DNA of 64,000 nt from Actinoplanes sp. DH11 (GCF_020873875.1 NZ_JAHWGU010000013.1:178992-242991), one strand, 5' to 3'. Positions 53,361 through 62,670 are shown, counted from the first letter of the stretch. Numbers and translations: made by a program. The notes: generated from the sequence alone by a model not told the origin.

Positions 53361-54959
53361 TCAGCGTGAGGTGAGGCTGCTGGTCAGCGTGTAGCGGCCG
53401 GCCGCCGGGACACGCACCCGGGTCCACACCCCGTCGGCGGCGGCCGAGGCGCCACCGGAGACGGTCAGCCATCGGTGGTACCGCACCCGGATCGGCACCT
53501 CGCCGGCCGACGGGGCGTCGAAGACCACCGCGACGGCGTCCAGCCGCACCACGCCCGGGGCGACCGGGCGGTGGCCGGTCACCGCGTACAGGCGCCAGTG
53601 CGCATCGGACCAGATCAGCGAGAGGTACGGCAGACCGCCCGTCACCAGCGCCGCCTCGGCCCGTCCCGGCCACGCCAGGTCGGCGTCCGGCACCGCCACG
53701 AACTGGACGGCCTGCTCGTCCAGCCAGGCCCGGTAGCTCGCCGCGGTCAGCTCCACCCCGGTGCCGGCCGCGCCGGGCACGGTCGTGAAGAAGAGCGGGT
53801 TGCGGTCGATGTCGGCCTGCCGCAGCCACCCCCGGGCCAGCGGGACCTCGCCCATCGAGGCGGCCTCCCAGTAGGACCGGGTCGGCGGGATCTCGACCCG
53901 GCCGGTGAGCGTCTCGGCCGCGAGCCGCGTCCGCAGTGGCGCGAAGTACGCCGGGTCGGCCGCCGGGTTCCCGATGTCCCGCACATCGTCGATCACCACC
54001 GGCGGCTGCCACCACACCAGGGCCGCGAGCAGCGCGACCCCGGCGATCCGCCACCCTCGGTGCGGGGCCGGCGGCCCGGCCTCCGTGCCCGACGACCGTG
54101 ACGGGGAGCCCGCCGGGGCCCGCAGCCGGGCCGGTGGTTTCGCGTAGGCGGCCAGGACCGGCAGGCCGAACATCACCGCGAGCCGGGTCGCGTTCAGCCC
54201 GACCGGGGTGTGGATCAGCGCGGCCGCCAGCACGCCCGCCGACGACAGCAGCGCGCCGGCCCGGACCGCGCGGATCGGCACCAGCGCCGCCACGACCAGG
54301 CCGGTGACCACGGCGCGAACCGTGTCGGTGCGGCTGATGTTCATCCAGCCGCCGTCGCCGAACAGCAGCGCGCTCAGCGCCAGCGGCACGGCGGCCGGGA
54401 CGGCGAGCAGCAGCCCGGCCCGCCACCGCCGGTCGATCAGCAGCGCCACCCCGGCCAGGCCGGTGAAGAGGCCGGCGACCGGGCTGGTCGCGGCGGCCAG
54501 GAAGGCGGCGAGCGCCGCGAGGCGGCGCAACCGGGGCACGGTGAGCAGGACCAGGGCGGCGACGGCCAGGCAGACACCGAGGCCGTACGTGACCCGCCCG
54601 CTCACCAGGTTCCCGGCGAAGGCGACAGTCCCGAAGGCCGCGCCCAGCCACGGCCGGGGCGCCGCGGTCCGCCGGAACAGCGTCGCGAGCAGCACCGCAC
54701 CGGCGACAAGCGTGAGCACGCCGGTGACCCGGACGCCGAGCGCGGCCATCACCGGCTGCGAGACCAGGCTGTAGCCGAACTGCTCGACCCCGGCGTACCA
54801 CCGCAGGTCGACGGGGGTGAGGCCGTGCGCGCCGGAGAAGTCGGCGCGGGCCACCTGGGCGGCCAGGTCGGAACCCGTCCGCGGGAGCAGCAGGTAGATG
54901 CCGCCGAGGATCGCCGCCACCAGCGCGGTGATCCACTCCAGCCGGTGCCGGGCCCACAT
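53361..54959 (-). CDS. Polytopic membrane protein, GT-C glycosyltransferase-like
   Basis: 532 residues. About nine to eleven spans fill the first 350 residues; an extracellular C-terminal domain of about 170 residues follows. The first loop (SDLAAQVARADFSGAHGL, DLRWYAGVEQFGYS) has the acidic residues expected of a GT-C enzyme using polyprenyl-linked sugars. It is often mislabelled as an MFS transporter. It is divergent (57 bases) from the MptB-like gene, suggesting shared envelope glycan work. Activity is unproven. Confidence 0.7.
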   Translation of the reverse strand: MWARHRLEWITALVAAILGGIYLLLPRTGSDLAAQVARADFSGAHGLTPVDLRWYAGVEQFGYSLVSQPVMAALGVRVTGVLTLVAGAVLLATLFRRTAAPRPWLGAAFGTVAFAGNLVSGRVTYGLGVCLAVAALVLLTVPRLRRLAALAAFLAAATSPVAGLFTGLAGVALLIDRRWRAGLLLAVPAAVPLALSALLFGDGGWMNISRTDTVRAVVTGLVVAALVPIRAVRAGALLSSAGVLAAALIHTPVGLNATRLAVMFGLPVLAAYAKPPARLRAPAGSPSRSSGTEAGPPAPHRGWRIAGVALLAALVWWQPPVVIDDVRDIGNPAADPAYFAPLRTRLAAETLTGRVEIPPTRSYWEAASMGEVPLARGWLRQADIDRNPLFFTTVPGAAGTGVELTAASYRAWLDEQAVQFVAVPDADLAWPGRAEAALVTGGLPYLSLIWSDAHWRLYAVTGHRPVAPGVVRLDAVAVVFDAPSAGEVPIRVRYHRWLTVSGGASAAADGVWTRVRVPAAGRYTLTSSLTSR

Positions 54960-55016
54960 CCCGCCGACCCTACCGCTTCACCAGTGGTTGCAGCCTGTCA
55001 CGGTAGGGTCGTCGCC

Positions 55017-56420
55017 ATGCCCCGTCCGACCCTCGTCCGATACACGGGGCTGGCAGGCAGTCTGCTGCTGGCGACGGCCGCGTGGCTGGGCGGTGCTGCC
55101 AGTCCGTGGGAACCCAACGTGACGCCGGGCACTGTTTTCGCCGGCGACAACGGAGTGCTGCTCCCGGTCAGCTGGCTGCTCGGGACCCTGCTGCTGATCA
55201 GCGCGTGGTGGGCCGGCCGGCGGGACGTCCCGTCGACGCGCTGGGCCTGCGTCACCGCGGCGCTGTGGGCGCTGCCGCTGCTGCCGTTCCTTCCGCTGGG
55301 CAGTTACGACGTCTACTCGTACGCGTGTCAGGGGTGGCAGCAGGCGGCGGGCCTGGACCCGTACTCCGGCGGTGTCGATCTTCTGGGGTGTCCCTGGGCC
55401 GAGGCCGTCTCGCCGACCTGGACCGACGCGCCCGCGCCCTACGGTCCGGTGTTCCTGGTGCTCGCGGCGCTTGCCGCGAAGCTCGGCGGCTCGCTGACCG
55501 GGACCGTCGCGCTGCTGCGCCTGATCGCCGTGCTCGGTGTCGTGGTGATCGGCTGGTGCCTGCCGGCGCTGGCCCGGCGCGCCGGTGTGCCGCCGCCGCG
55601 CGCGATCTGGCTGGTCCTGGCGTGCCCGCTGATCCCGATCCACCTGATCTCCGGCGCGCACAACGACGCCGTGATGGTCGCCCTGCTGGTCGCCGGCCTG
55701 GCCGTCGCGCAGGCCGCGGTCACCCGGCCGCGGATGATCGCGGCCGGCGTGCTGCTCGGACTTGCCGTCGGGGTGAAGGCGACAGCGGTCGTGGTGCTGC
55801 CGTTCGCGCTGCTGCTCCTGCCGGGGCGCCGGTGGCGTGCCGCGGTGATCCTCGGCGGCTCCGCGGCGGCGGCCCTCGCGGCGGTCTCGCTCGGTGCCGG
55901 TCTCGGCCTCGGCTGGGTGACCGGCCTGTCCGGCAGTGGCGTGTCGGTGCAGTGGACCTCGGTGCCGACCGCCGTCGGGCTCACCCTGGAACTGCTCGGC
56001 GTGCCCGGCGCCGTACCCGTCACCCGCGTGCTCGGGATGATCGCGCTGGCCGTGGTCCTGGTCGTGCTCTGGGTGCGCGCCCGGACGCGGGACGCCGTCC
56101 ACCACGCCGGTCTGGCCCTGGCCGCGACCGTGCTGCTCGCCCCCGTGTTCCATCCGTGGTACGCCGTGTGGCCGCTGGCCGTGCTGGCCGCCACCGTCCG
56201 TCCGGAGACCCGATGGCTTGTCGCGCCGTGCGCGGTGGCGTCCGCGCTGTGCCTGCCGGACGGGTACAACCTGGCCCTCGTCACCAAGGCGCAGGGTGCC
56301 GTCGGCGTGACAGTGCTCGCCGGCTGTCTAGCGTGGAAAGTCCTGCATGAAGCGAAACAGCATCATCGTCGGCCTGGCGCTGCTCACGGTGGGGGCGATC
56401 GTCCTCACCGGGCTCCGTAA
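55017..56420 (+). CDS. MptA/MptB-like alpha-1,6-mannosyltransferase (GT-C)
   Basis: 467 residues, about ten or more spans. The first large loop contains LGSYDVYSYACQGWQQAAGL-DPYS, the motif of MptA/MptB enzymes, where the Asp near SYDVYSY is catalytic. GAHNDAVMVALLVAGLAVA and the FHPWYAVWPLAVLA loop are also shared. Such enzymes extend polyprenyl-phosphomannose-dependent alpha-1,6-mannan of lipomannan on the outer face of the membrane. Its 3' end overlaps the next gene by 74 bases, so the two are coupled. Confidence 0.85.
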   Translation: MPRPTLVRYTGLAGSLLLATAAWLGGAASPWEPNVTPGTVFAGDNGVLLPVSWLLGTLLLISAWWAGRRDVPSTRWACVTAALWALPLLPFLPLGSYDVYSYACQGWQQAAGLDPYSGGVDLLGCPWAEAVSPTWTDAPAPYGPVFLVLAALAAKLGGSLTGTVALLRLIAVLGVVVIGWCLPALARRAGVPPPRAIWLVLACPLIPIHLISGAHNDAVMVALLVAGLAVAQAAVTRPRMIAAGVLLGLAVGVKATAVVVLPFALLLLPGRRWRAAVILGGSAAAALAAVSLGAGLGLGWVTGLSGSGVSVQWTSVPTAVGLTLELLGVPGAVPVTRVLGMIALAVVLVVLWVRARTRDAVHHAGLALAATVLLAPVFHPWYAVWPLAVLAATVRPETRWLVAPCAVASALCLPDGYNLALVTKAQGAVGVTVLAGCLAWKVLHEAKQHHRRPGAAHGGGDRPHRAP

Positions 56421-57483
56421 CGGGTACTTCGACTCCAAGGTCTACCACGGCGCGATCCAGTACTGGTTCCGCGACGGCGGGATGGTCTACGACTTCCTGC
56501 GACCGGGCACGCCGTACGGGTTCACCTACCCGCCCTTCGCCGGACTGGTGATGGCGCCGATGGCGTACCTGCCGATCCTGCTCGTCGCGGTGGTCGCCAC
56601 CCTCGCCACGATCGCCACCACGGCGCTGCTGGTGTGGTGGCTGGCGCGCGACTTCCTGGAACGCCGCGGCTGGGCCGACTGGCGGGGCATCACCGTCGCC
56701 GTCCTCCTGGGCCTGCTCTTCGAGCCGGTCCGCGAGACGATCACTTTCGGCCAGGTGAACACGCTGCTGCTCGCCCTGGTCACCGCGGACATGCTCTTCG
56801 GTGTGGCCCGGGGCCGCGCGTGGGCCGGCGTCGGCATCGGCCTGGCCGTGGCGATCAAGCTGACGCCCGGCGTCTTCTTGCTCTACCTGCTGGTCACCCG
56901 GCGGTGGCGGGCCCTCGCCACCGCGATCGGCTCGGCGGCCGGCGCGACCCTGCTGGCCGGGGCGCTCTTCCCCGACCAGTCCCGGGAGTTCTGGACGTCG
57001 GCGCTCTGGGACACCAACCGGGTCGGGTTGCTCCACTACCTGTCCAACCAGTCCGAGCGGGGACTGCTGGCCCGGCTGCCGCTCGACACCGTGGAATCCA
57101 CGATCTGGGCCGTCGCCGTGCTGGCAACCCTAGCCGCGTGGGGCTGGCGGGTCTACCACGCACCCGACGACATCGTGGGTGGCCTGGCCTTGACCGGTGT
57201 GCTGGGTTGCCTGATCAGTCCGGTCACCTGGATCCACCACTGCGTCTGGCTGATCCCCGCGCTGATCCGCTGCCTCGACCTGGGCCGGCCCTACCTGGGC
57301 ATCTCCGCCTACATCCTGATGACCTCGCACCTCACGTGGTGGTGGGAGAAACGGCCCCGGCCGCCGCTGGAACTGCTCGGCGGCAACATTTATGTCTGGT
57401 TCAGCCTGGCTTTGCTCTTCTGGACACCCCTGCGCACCCGCCGTTCGCCTGCCGTCCACGAGACGGACAAGATCATCGCGTAG
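56347..57483 (+). CDS. GT87-family mannosyltransferase (PimE-like)
   Basis: 378 residues with about nine spans. FDSKVYHGAIQYWFRDGGMV and GFTYPPFAGLVMAPMAYLP are the GT87/DUF2029 signatures, followed by GQVNTLLLALVTADML and AVAIKLTPGVFLLYLL. Known members add alpha-1,2-mannose to phosphatidylinositol mannosides. It begins inside the end of the MptB-like gene; together they point to a lipomannan or related glycolipid pathway. Confidence 0.88.
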   Translation: MKRNSIIVGLALLTVGAIVLTGLRNGYFDSKVYHGAIQYWFRDGGMVYDFLRPGTPYGFTYPPFAGLVMAPMAYLPILLVAVVATLATIATTALLVWWLARDFLERRGWADWRGITVAVLLGLLFEPVRETITFGQVNTLLLALVTADMLFGVARGRAWAGVGIGLAVAIKLTPGVFLLYLLVTRRWRALATAIGSAAGATLLAGALFPDQSREFWTSALWDTNRVGLLHYLSNQSERGLLARLPLDTVESTIWAVAVLATLAAWGWRVYHAPDDIVGGLALTGVLGCLISPVTWIHHCVWLIPALIRCLDLGRPYLGISAYILMTSHLTWWWEKRPRPPLELLGGNIYVWFSLALLFWTPLRTRRSPAVHETDKIIA

Positions 57484-57492
57484 TCAGAGCGC

Positions 57493-59691
57493 ATGTCCCT
57501 TCGCCGTACCACCTCGGCGGTTGTCTCCGTAGCGGCCGTGGCCGTGGCCGCGGCCGGCACCGTGCCCACCGCGGCCGCCGCGCACGGCTACGCCAACAGC
57601 TTCGAGCGCCTCGCCACCTTCCCCGCCTACCTGAACTCGTCGATCGACGACACGGCGGCGGCGGAGATCTCCACCGTGACCGAAGACGGCCGCACCGTCG
57701 TCTACACCGACAGCCCGGGCAAGCGCCTCGGCTTCGTCGACATCACCGACCCGTCCCGGCCCAAGCCCGCCGGCACCCTGGCGATGGACGGCGAACCCAC
57801 CTCGGTCGCGCACCTCGGCCGGCTGCTGCTCGCCGGTGTGAACACCCGGGCCAGCTTCACGTCGCCGTCCGGCAAACTGGTCGTGATCGACGCCGCCACC
57901 CGGACCGTCGTCCGCTCGCTGGAACTCGGTGGACAACCCGACTCCGTCGCCGTCGCGCCGAGCGGCCGCTACATCGCCGTCGCCATCGAGAACGAGCGTG
58001 ACGAGGACGTCAACGACGGCGCCATCCCGCAGGCGCCGGCCGGCTGGCTCTCGGTGATCGACACCCGTACCTGGCAGGTCACCAAGGTGTCCCTGGACGG
58101 CCTCGCCGACGTCGCGCCCACCGACCCGGAACCCGAGTACGTCAGCATCAACTCCCGTGACGAGGCCGTGGTCTCGCTCCAGGAGAACAACCACCTCGCC
58201 GTGGTCTCGCTGCGCACCGGCCGCGTCATCTCCGACTTCTCCGCCGGAACCGTCACGGTGAACGGCGTCGACGTCCGCGACGACGACCAGATCACCCTGG
58301 ACGGCTCGATCACCGCGAAACGCGAACCCGACGGCGTCGCCTGGATCACCGAGGACCTGTTCGCCACCGCCAACGAAGGCGACTACGAGGGCGGCTCCCG
58401 CGGCTGGTCGATCTTCGACAAGAAGACCGGCAAAGCCGTCTGGGACGCCGGCAACACCCTCGAACACCTCGCCGTCGAACACGGGCAGTACCCGGACAAG
58501 CGCTCCGACGCCAAAGGCATCGAGGTGGAGAACGTCGCCTTCGGCCGGCTCGGTGGCGTCCCGTACGTCTTCGTCAACTCCGAGCGGGGCAACTTCACCG
58601 CGGCGTACGACGTCTCCAAGCCCGCCAAGCCCCGCTTCAAGCAGCTGATGCCGACCACGAACGCCCCCGAAGGCGTCGTCACCGTGCCGTCCCGCGGCCT
58701 CGTCGTCGTCTCCAGCGAGGAAGAGGACGCCTCCATCGGCATCCGCGGCAGCATCCAGATCTTCAAGCTGGGCGCCCGCGCCGAGGACACCCAGATCTCC
58801 TCGAAGAACACCATCCCGTGGGGTGCGCTCTCCGGGCTCTCCCCGGTGCCCGGCAGCGGCGACAAAATGGTCGCGGTGACCGATTCGGTCTACACACCCA
58901 CCCGGATCCTCACCCTCTCCACCGACGGCGTCATCTCCAAGCAGCTCACCGTCACCAAGGACAACAAGCCGGTGGGGTACGACGCCGAAGGCCTCGTGGC
59001 CCGCGAAAAAGGCGGCTACTGGCTCGCCGTCGAAGGCTCCGCCAGCACCCCGAACCTGCTCGTCCGGCTCGACAGCCGCGGCCGGGTGCAGGAAGAGATC
59101 ACCCTCCCCGCCGACGTCGCCGCCACCATCACCACGAACGGCCTCGAAGGCGTCGCCGAGAACGGCAGGCACGTCTGGGTAGCCGTGCAGCGCACCCTCA
59201 AGGGCGACCCGGCGAACACCGCCCGGATCGGCCGCTACGACACGGTGAGCAAGACCTGGTCGTGGCTGCTCTACCCGCTCGACACCGCCCCCACCGGCTG
59301 GGTCGGCCTCTCCGAACTGGTAGCCGTCGACGGCAACACCTTCGCCGTCGTCGAACGCGACAACCAGCGGGGGCCGCTGGCCGCCGTCAAGAAGGTCTAC
59401 ACCTTCGACGTGCCCACCGGGTCAGGCTCCTCCGCTTCCGCTTCCGCTTCCGTTTCCGTTTCCGTTTCCGCCTCTGCCTCCGCGGCGTCGTGGGTTGGCA
59501 CTCCGGTCGTGACCAAGAAGCTGCGCAAGGACCTGTTGCCGCTGCTGAAGGCCGGTAACGGCTGGGTGCAGGACAAGGTCGAAGGGCTCGCGATCGCGGG
59601 CGACGGCCGCACCTACGCCGTGACCGACAACGACGGCCTCGACGACTCCACGGGCGAGACGGTCCTCCTCAATCTGGGGCGCCTGCTCTGA
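57493..59691 (+). CDS. Secreted phytase-esterase-like beta-propeller protein
   Basis: 732 residues with a signal peptide (LRRTTSAVVSVAAVAVAAAG then TVPTAAAAHG). The N-terminal 350 residues form propeller-type repeats (GQPDSVAVAPSGRYIAVAIE). The C-terminal half has the esterase-like activity of phytase pattern: GLEGVAENGRHVWVAVQR, DKVEGLAIAGDGRTYAVTDN and a closing DDSTGETVLLNLG. It probably hydrolyses phosphate esters outside the cell. A Ser/Ala/Val tract (residues about 646-664) made of hexanucleotide repeats interrupts it. It starts nine bases after the GT87 stop. Confidence 0.8.
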   Translation: MSLRRTTSAVVSVAAVAVAAAGTVPTAAAAHGYANSFERLATFPAYLNSSIDDTAAAEISTVTEDGRTVVYTDSPGKRLGFVDITDPSRPKPAGTLAMDGEPTSVAHLGRLLLAGVNTRASFTSPSGKLVVIDAATRTVVRSLELGGQPDSVAVAPSGRYIAVAIENERDEDVNDGAIPQAPAGWLSVIDTRTWQVTKVSLDGLADVAPTDPEPEYVSINSRDEAVVSLQENNHLAVVSLRTGRVISDFSAGTVTVNGVDVRDDDQITLDGSITAKREPDGVAWITEDLFATANEGDYEGGSRGWSIFDKKTGKAVWDAGNTLEHLAVEHGQYPDKRSDAKGIEVENVAFGRLGGVPYVFVNSERGNFTAAYDVSKPAKPRFKQLMPTTNAPEGVVTVPSRGLVVVSSEEEDASIGIRGSIQIFKLGARAEDTQISSKNTIPWGALSGLSPVPGSGDKMVAVTDSVYTPTRILTLSTDGVISKQLTVTKDNKPVGYDAEGLVAREKGGYWLAVEGSASTPNLLVRLDSRGRVQEEITLPADVAATITTNGLEGVAENGRHVWVAVQRTLKGDPANTARIGRYDTVSKTWSWLLYPLDTAPTGWVGLSELVAVDGNTFAVVERDNQRGPLAAVKKVYTFDVPTGSGSSASASASVSVSVSASASAASWVGTPVVTKKLRKDLLPLLKAGNGWVQDKVEGLAIAGDGRTYAVTDNDGLDDSTGETVLLNLGRLL

Positions 59692-59722
59692 TTCCCTGGA
59701 CCCACCTGCTCGCCTTTTGAAC

Positions 59723-59752
59723 GCGGCGCCGATCGTTCCCGGTCGGCGCCGC
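59723..59752 (+). terminator. Hairpin after phytase-like gene
   Basis: 10-bp perfect arms (GCGGCGCCGA and complement), 10-nt loop, about 30 bases after the stop. No U-run. Confidence 0.6.
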
Positions 59753-59825
59753 GCCGTTAGCCCGGCGCCGGGCCGGCCCCGCCCCGCCACGTCCGGCCCC
59801 GCCCCGAGCTGAGCCGCCCGCCCCG

Positions 59826-60018
59826 CCCCGCGCCGAGCCGCCCCGCGCCGAGCCGCCCCGCGCCGAGCCGCCCCGCGCCGAGCCGCCCCGAGCCGAGCCG
59901 CCCGCCCCGCCTCGAGCGCCGGCCCCGCGCCGCGCCGAGCCGCCGGCCCCGCGCCGAGCCGCACGCCCCGCGCCGAGCCGCACGCCCCGCGCCGAGCCGC
60001 ACGCCCCGCGCCGAGCCG
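59826..60018. repeat. Nested GC-only tandem repeats (15 bp and 19 bp)
   Basis: CCCCGCGCCGAGCCG repeats four times exactly at 59826-59885 with a variant copy to 59900. After a mixed stretch, CACGCCCCGCGCCGAGCCG repeats three times at 59962-60018. Base content is nearly pure G/C with strand bias (C-rich on plus). Open frames across it are artefacts. Confidence 0.88.
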
Positions 60019-60192
60019 CAGTGACAGCTGGGCTGGTTGGCTGTCATTGGCGGTCGTTTAGGGGCGCTGAATACGACCTTCAGTGACAGCTGGGCTGGTT
60101 GGCTGTCATTGGCGGTCGTTTAGGGGCGCTGAATACGACCTTCAGTGACAGCTGGGCCCGTCGGCTCTCACTGGCGGTCGTGTCAGCCTTTT
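60019..60192. repeat. 62-bp direct repeats, each containing a hairpin
   Basis: Unit 1 (60019-60080) and unit 2 (60081-60142) are identical; unit 3 (60143-60192) is diverged and shortened. Each unit begins CAGTGACAGC and 11 bases later has GCTGTCATTG (GCTCTCACTG in unit 3), giving a 10-bp stem with one mismatch or wobble in every copy. Confidence 0.92.
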
Positions 60193-60193
60193 C

Positions 60194-60229
60194 AGTGACA
60201 GTGACAGTGACAGTGACAGTGACAGTGAC
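60194..60229. repeat. Hexanucleotide array (AGTGAC x6)
   Basis: Six perfect AGTGAC copies follow directly after the 62-bp repeats and share their starting sequence CAGTGACA, as if expanded from it by slippage. Confidence 0.93.
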
Positions 60230-60614
60230 CGGCTCGTGCTCGACGCTCCTGGCCACCGTATGCACGAGCCGGGTTCGTCCTGGCCAATGACAACAATGCG
60301 GGCGGGGTCTTACTCGGCCGCTCGGTACCCAGCATTGATCAGGGAACATGCGAGGGTTCGGCGCGCCCGGGCTGACCGACCCGGACGGTCGACATCTGCG
60401 AAATCCGGAACGATGTTCTGCCACTGGCGGTATTTCGACGACGAGGCATCGGCGGCTGGGAGCGTGCTCGACGTCATGCGCGGCGTGTTTGTGCAGCACG
60501 CGCTCGAAGAGGAATCCGGTGGTGTTCCGCTGCGCTTCCGATGGCCGGTTGCCAAAACGGCGGCCGCTCCCAGCCGAAGCCGGTCGCGACCGCCGTTTCA
60601 GACGTCAGCTCAGG
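60230..60614. other. Non-coding stretch between repeats and glnA1
   Basis: No gene with coding character is seen on either strand. It is the downstream (3') region of glnA1. Base composition is less GC-rich than the genes, with no clear terminator. Confidence 0.5.
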
Positions 60615-62039
60615 TCAGACGTTGTAGTACATCTCAAACTCGTGCGGGGTCGGGCGGAGCCGGACCGGGTCGATCTCGTTGGTGCGCTTGTAGTCGATCC
60701 AGGTGGAGATCAGGTCGTCGGTGAAGACGCCGCCGGCCGTGAGGAACTCGTGGTCGGCCTCGAGCGAGTTGAGCACCGCGTCCAGCGAGCCCGGCACCTG
60801 CTTGACGCTGCCCCACTCCTCCGGCGGCAGGTCGTACAGGTCCTTGTCGATCGGCGCCGGCGGCTCGATCTTGTTCTTGATGCCGTCGAGGCCGGCCATC
60901 ATCTGGGCCGAGAACGCCAGGTACGGGTTCGACGACGGATCCGGCACGCGGAACTCGACGCGCTTGGCCTTGGCGTTGCTGCCGGTGACCGGGATGCGGG
61001 TGCAGGCGGAGCGGTTGCGCTGCGAGTAGACCAGGTTGACCGGGGCCTCGTAGCCCGGCACCAGGCGCCGGTACGAGTTGACGGTCGGGTTGGTGAACGC
61101 GAGCAGCGACGGCGCGTGGTGCAGCAGGCCACCGATGTACCAGCGGGCCATGTCGGAGAGGCCGGCGTAACCGGTCTCGTCGTAGAACAGCGGCTCGCCG
61201 GCCAGCCAGAGGCTCTGGTGGGTGTGCATGCCCGAGCCGTTGTCACCGAAGAGCGGCTTCGGCATGAACGTCGCGGTCTTGCCGTGCTCCCAGGCGGTGT
61301 TCTTGATGATGTACTTGAACAGCTGCATCTGGTCGCCGGCGTGCAGGAGCGTCGAGAACTTGTAGTTGATCTCGCCCTGGCCCGCGGTGCCGACCTCGTG
61401 GTGCGAGCGCTCGACGGTGAAGCCGGTGTCGATCAGGCGGCGCACCATGGCGTCACGCAGGTCGGAGTAGTGGTCGACCGGGGAGACCGGGAAGTAGCCG
61501 CCCTTGTACGCGGTCTTGTAACCGCGGTTGCCACCCTCCTCGACGCGGCCGCTGTTCCACGCGCCCTCGATCGAGTCGATGTAGTAGTACGCCTGGTGGG
61601 CGGACGTCTCGTGGCGGATCGAGTCGAAGATGTAGAACTCCGCCTCGGCGCCGAAGTAGGCGGTGTCGGCGATCCCGCTGGACGCCAGGTAGGCCTCGGC
61701 CTTCTTCGCCACGTTCCGCGGGTCACGCGAGTAGGCCTCACGCGTGAACGGGTCGTGGATGAAGAAGTTGAGCGCCAGCGTCTTCTGGATCCGGAACGGG
61801 TCCACGAAGGCGGTCGCGACATCCGGCAGCAGCATCATGTCGGATTCGTGGATGGCCTGGAAGCCGCGGATCGAGGACCCGTCGAAGGCGAGGCCGTCGG
61901 TCACCACACTGTCGTCGAACGACTCGACCGGGATGTTGAAGTGCTGCATCACACCCGGGAGGTCACAGAAACGTACGTCGACGAACTTGACGTCCTCGTC
62001 TTTGAGGTATCGCAGGAGTTCCTCGGGATTGGCGAACAC
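60615..62039 (-). CDS. glnA: Glutamine synthetase, type I-beta
   Basis: Makes glutamine from glutamate, ammonia and ATP. It has 474 residues from GTG 62039, with AGGAGG upstream (the frame is open beyond, but FANPEELLRYLKDEDVKFVD is the conserved start). FDGSSIRGF, AEAEFYIFD, NGSGMHTHQSLW and NRSACTRIPV are GS signatures. Tyr402 in DKDLYDLPPEE is the adenylylation site, and the 25-residue insert of the I-beta class is present. Regulation by GlnE (in this window) and by a GlnR operator upstream are both supported by the sequence. Confidence 0.97.
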   Translation of the reverse strand: MFANPEELLRYLKDEDVKFVDVRFCDLPGVMQHFNIPVESFDDSVVTDGLAFDGSSIRGFQAIHESDMMLLPDVATAFVDPFRIQKTLALNFFIHDPFTREAYSRDPRNVAKKAEAYLASSGIADTAYFGAEAEFYIFDSIRHETSAHQAYYYIDSIEGAWNSGRVEEGGNRGYKTAYKGGYFPVSPVDHYSDLRDAMVRRLIDTGFTVERSHHEVGTAGQGEINYKFSTLLHAGDQMQLFKYIIKNTAWEHGKTATFMPKPLFGDNGSGMHTHQSLWLAGEPLFYDETGYAGLSDMARWYIGGLLHHAPSLLAFTNPTVNSYRRLVPGYEAPVNLVYSQRNRSACTRIPVTGSNAKAKRVEFRVPDPSSNPYLAFSAQMMAGLDGIKNKIEPPAPIDKDLYDLPPEEWGSVKQVPGSLDAVLNSLEADHEFLTAGGVFTDDLISTWIDYKRTNEIDPVRLRPTPHEFEMYYNV

Positions 62040-62120
62040 ACGTCCTCCTGGCACAGTTTTCCGATACCGGGCGGCATGGACCGCCACTGGCAAGGCTGGT
62101 CGCGACGTTATGGGTACGGA

Positions 62121-62158
62121 GTTGCCCCTGCGTATCCCTATTGTTTCCGCCGTGTTAC
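62121..62158 (-). promoter_or_regulatory. GlnR operator upstream of glnA1
   Basis: Read on the minus strand, four pentamers spaced by exactly six bases: GTAAC-N6-GAAAC-N6-GATAC-N6-GCAAC. This matches the a-b-a-b pattern of the Streptomyces GlnR consensus (gTnAC-N6-GaAAC, repeated). It lies 82-119 bases before the glnA1 start codon, as expected for nitrogen-limited activation. Confidence 0.85.
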
Positions 62159-62229
62159 GGGCTGAGCCGGCAAGGCACGGCGAGAGCGCGCGCTGATCAT
62201 CCGGACCCTATCGCGTAACCTCGGCAGAC

Positions 62230-62625
62230 GTGGCTGCTTCCGTCAACGACTCACCTGCGACGCCGGCCGGGCTGAAGTCCGCCGGTCTCGGCCCCCGGCT
62301 GGCCGCCATCTTGATCGACTGGGTGCTCTGTCTCCTCATCGGCAGCCTGTATGCCACTCCGGCCGAGGCCGCCTGGCCACCCGTGGTGATCCTGGTCGTG
62401 GCGAACACCCTCTTCCTCGGTCTCTTCGGCCAGACGCCGGGAATGCGCCTGATGCGCATCCAGTGCGCCGCTTACCCCGCAGGGGGCGTGATCGGACTGC
62501 GCAACGCGCTGATCCGCAGCGTGCTGCTCGGCCTTTTCATCCCGGCGCTGATCATGGACGGTCAGGGACGGGGACTGCACGACCGCGCTGCTGGATCCAT
62601 CGTGGCAGCAGCGCGGCGGCGCTGA
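62230..62625 (+). CDS. RDD-family membrane protein
   Basis: 131 residues from a GTG start. GLGPRLAAILIDWVLCLLIG has the Arg and Asp of the RDD motif in the first span. Two further spans follow (VVILVVANTLFLGLFGQTPG and ALIRSVLLGLFIPALIMD), then the conserved GLHDRAAGSIV. The function is unknown. Its position next to glnA1 is conserved in actinobacteria (Rv2219A-like). Confidence 0.88.
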   Translation: MAASVNDSPATPAGLKSAGLGPRLAAILIDWVLCLLIGSLYATPAEAAWPPVVILVVANTLFLGLFGQTPGMRLMRIQCAAYPAGGVIGLRNALIRSVLLGLFIPALIMDGQGRGLHDRAAGSIVAAARRR

Positions 62626-62670
62626 CACCCTGCGGGCCATGAAAAGTACTGATACCAGGTAGCAGCAGAT

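Noticed and set aside
59422..60047. Ala/Arg/Gly-rich minus-strand frames over the GC-only repeats
   Set aside because: Sequence is a direct translation of the 15-bp and 19-bp repeats in several frames, with no start signals.
60019..60229. CRISPR-like array
   Set aside because: Units are contiguous without unique spacers and no cas genes are present; they are plain tandem repeats.
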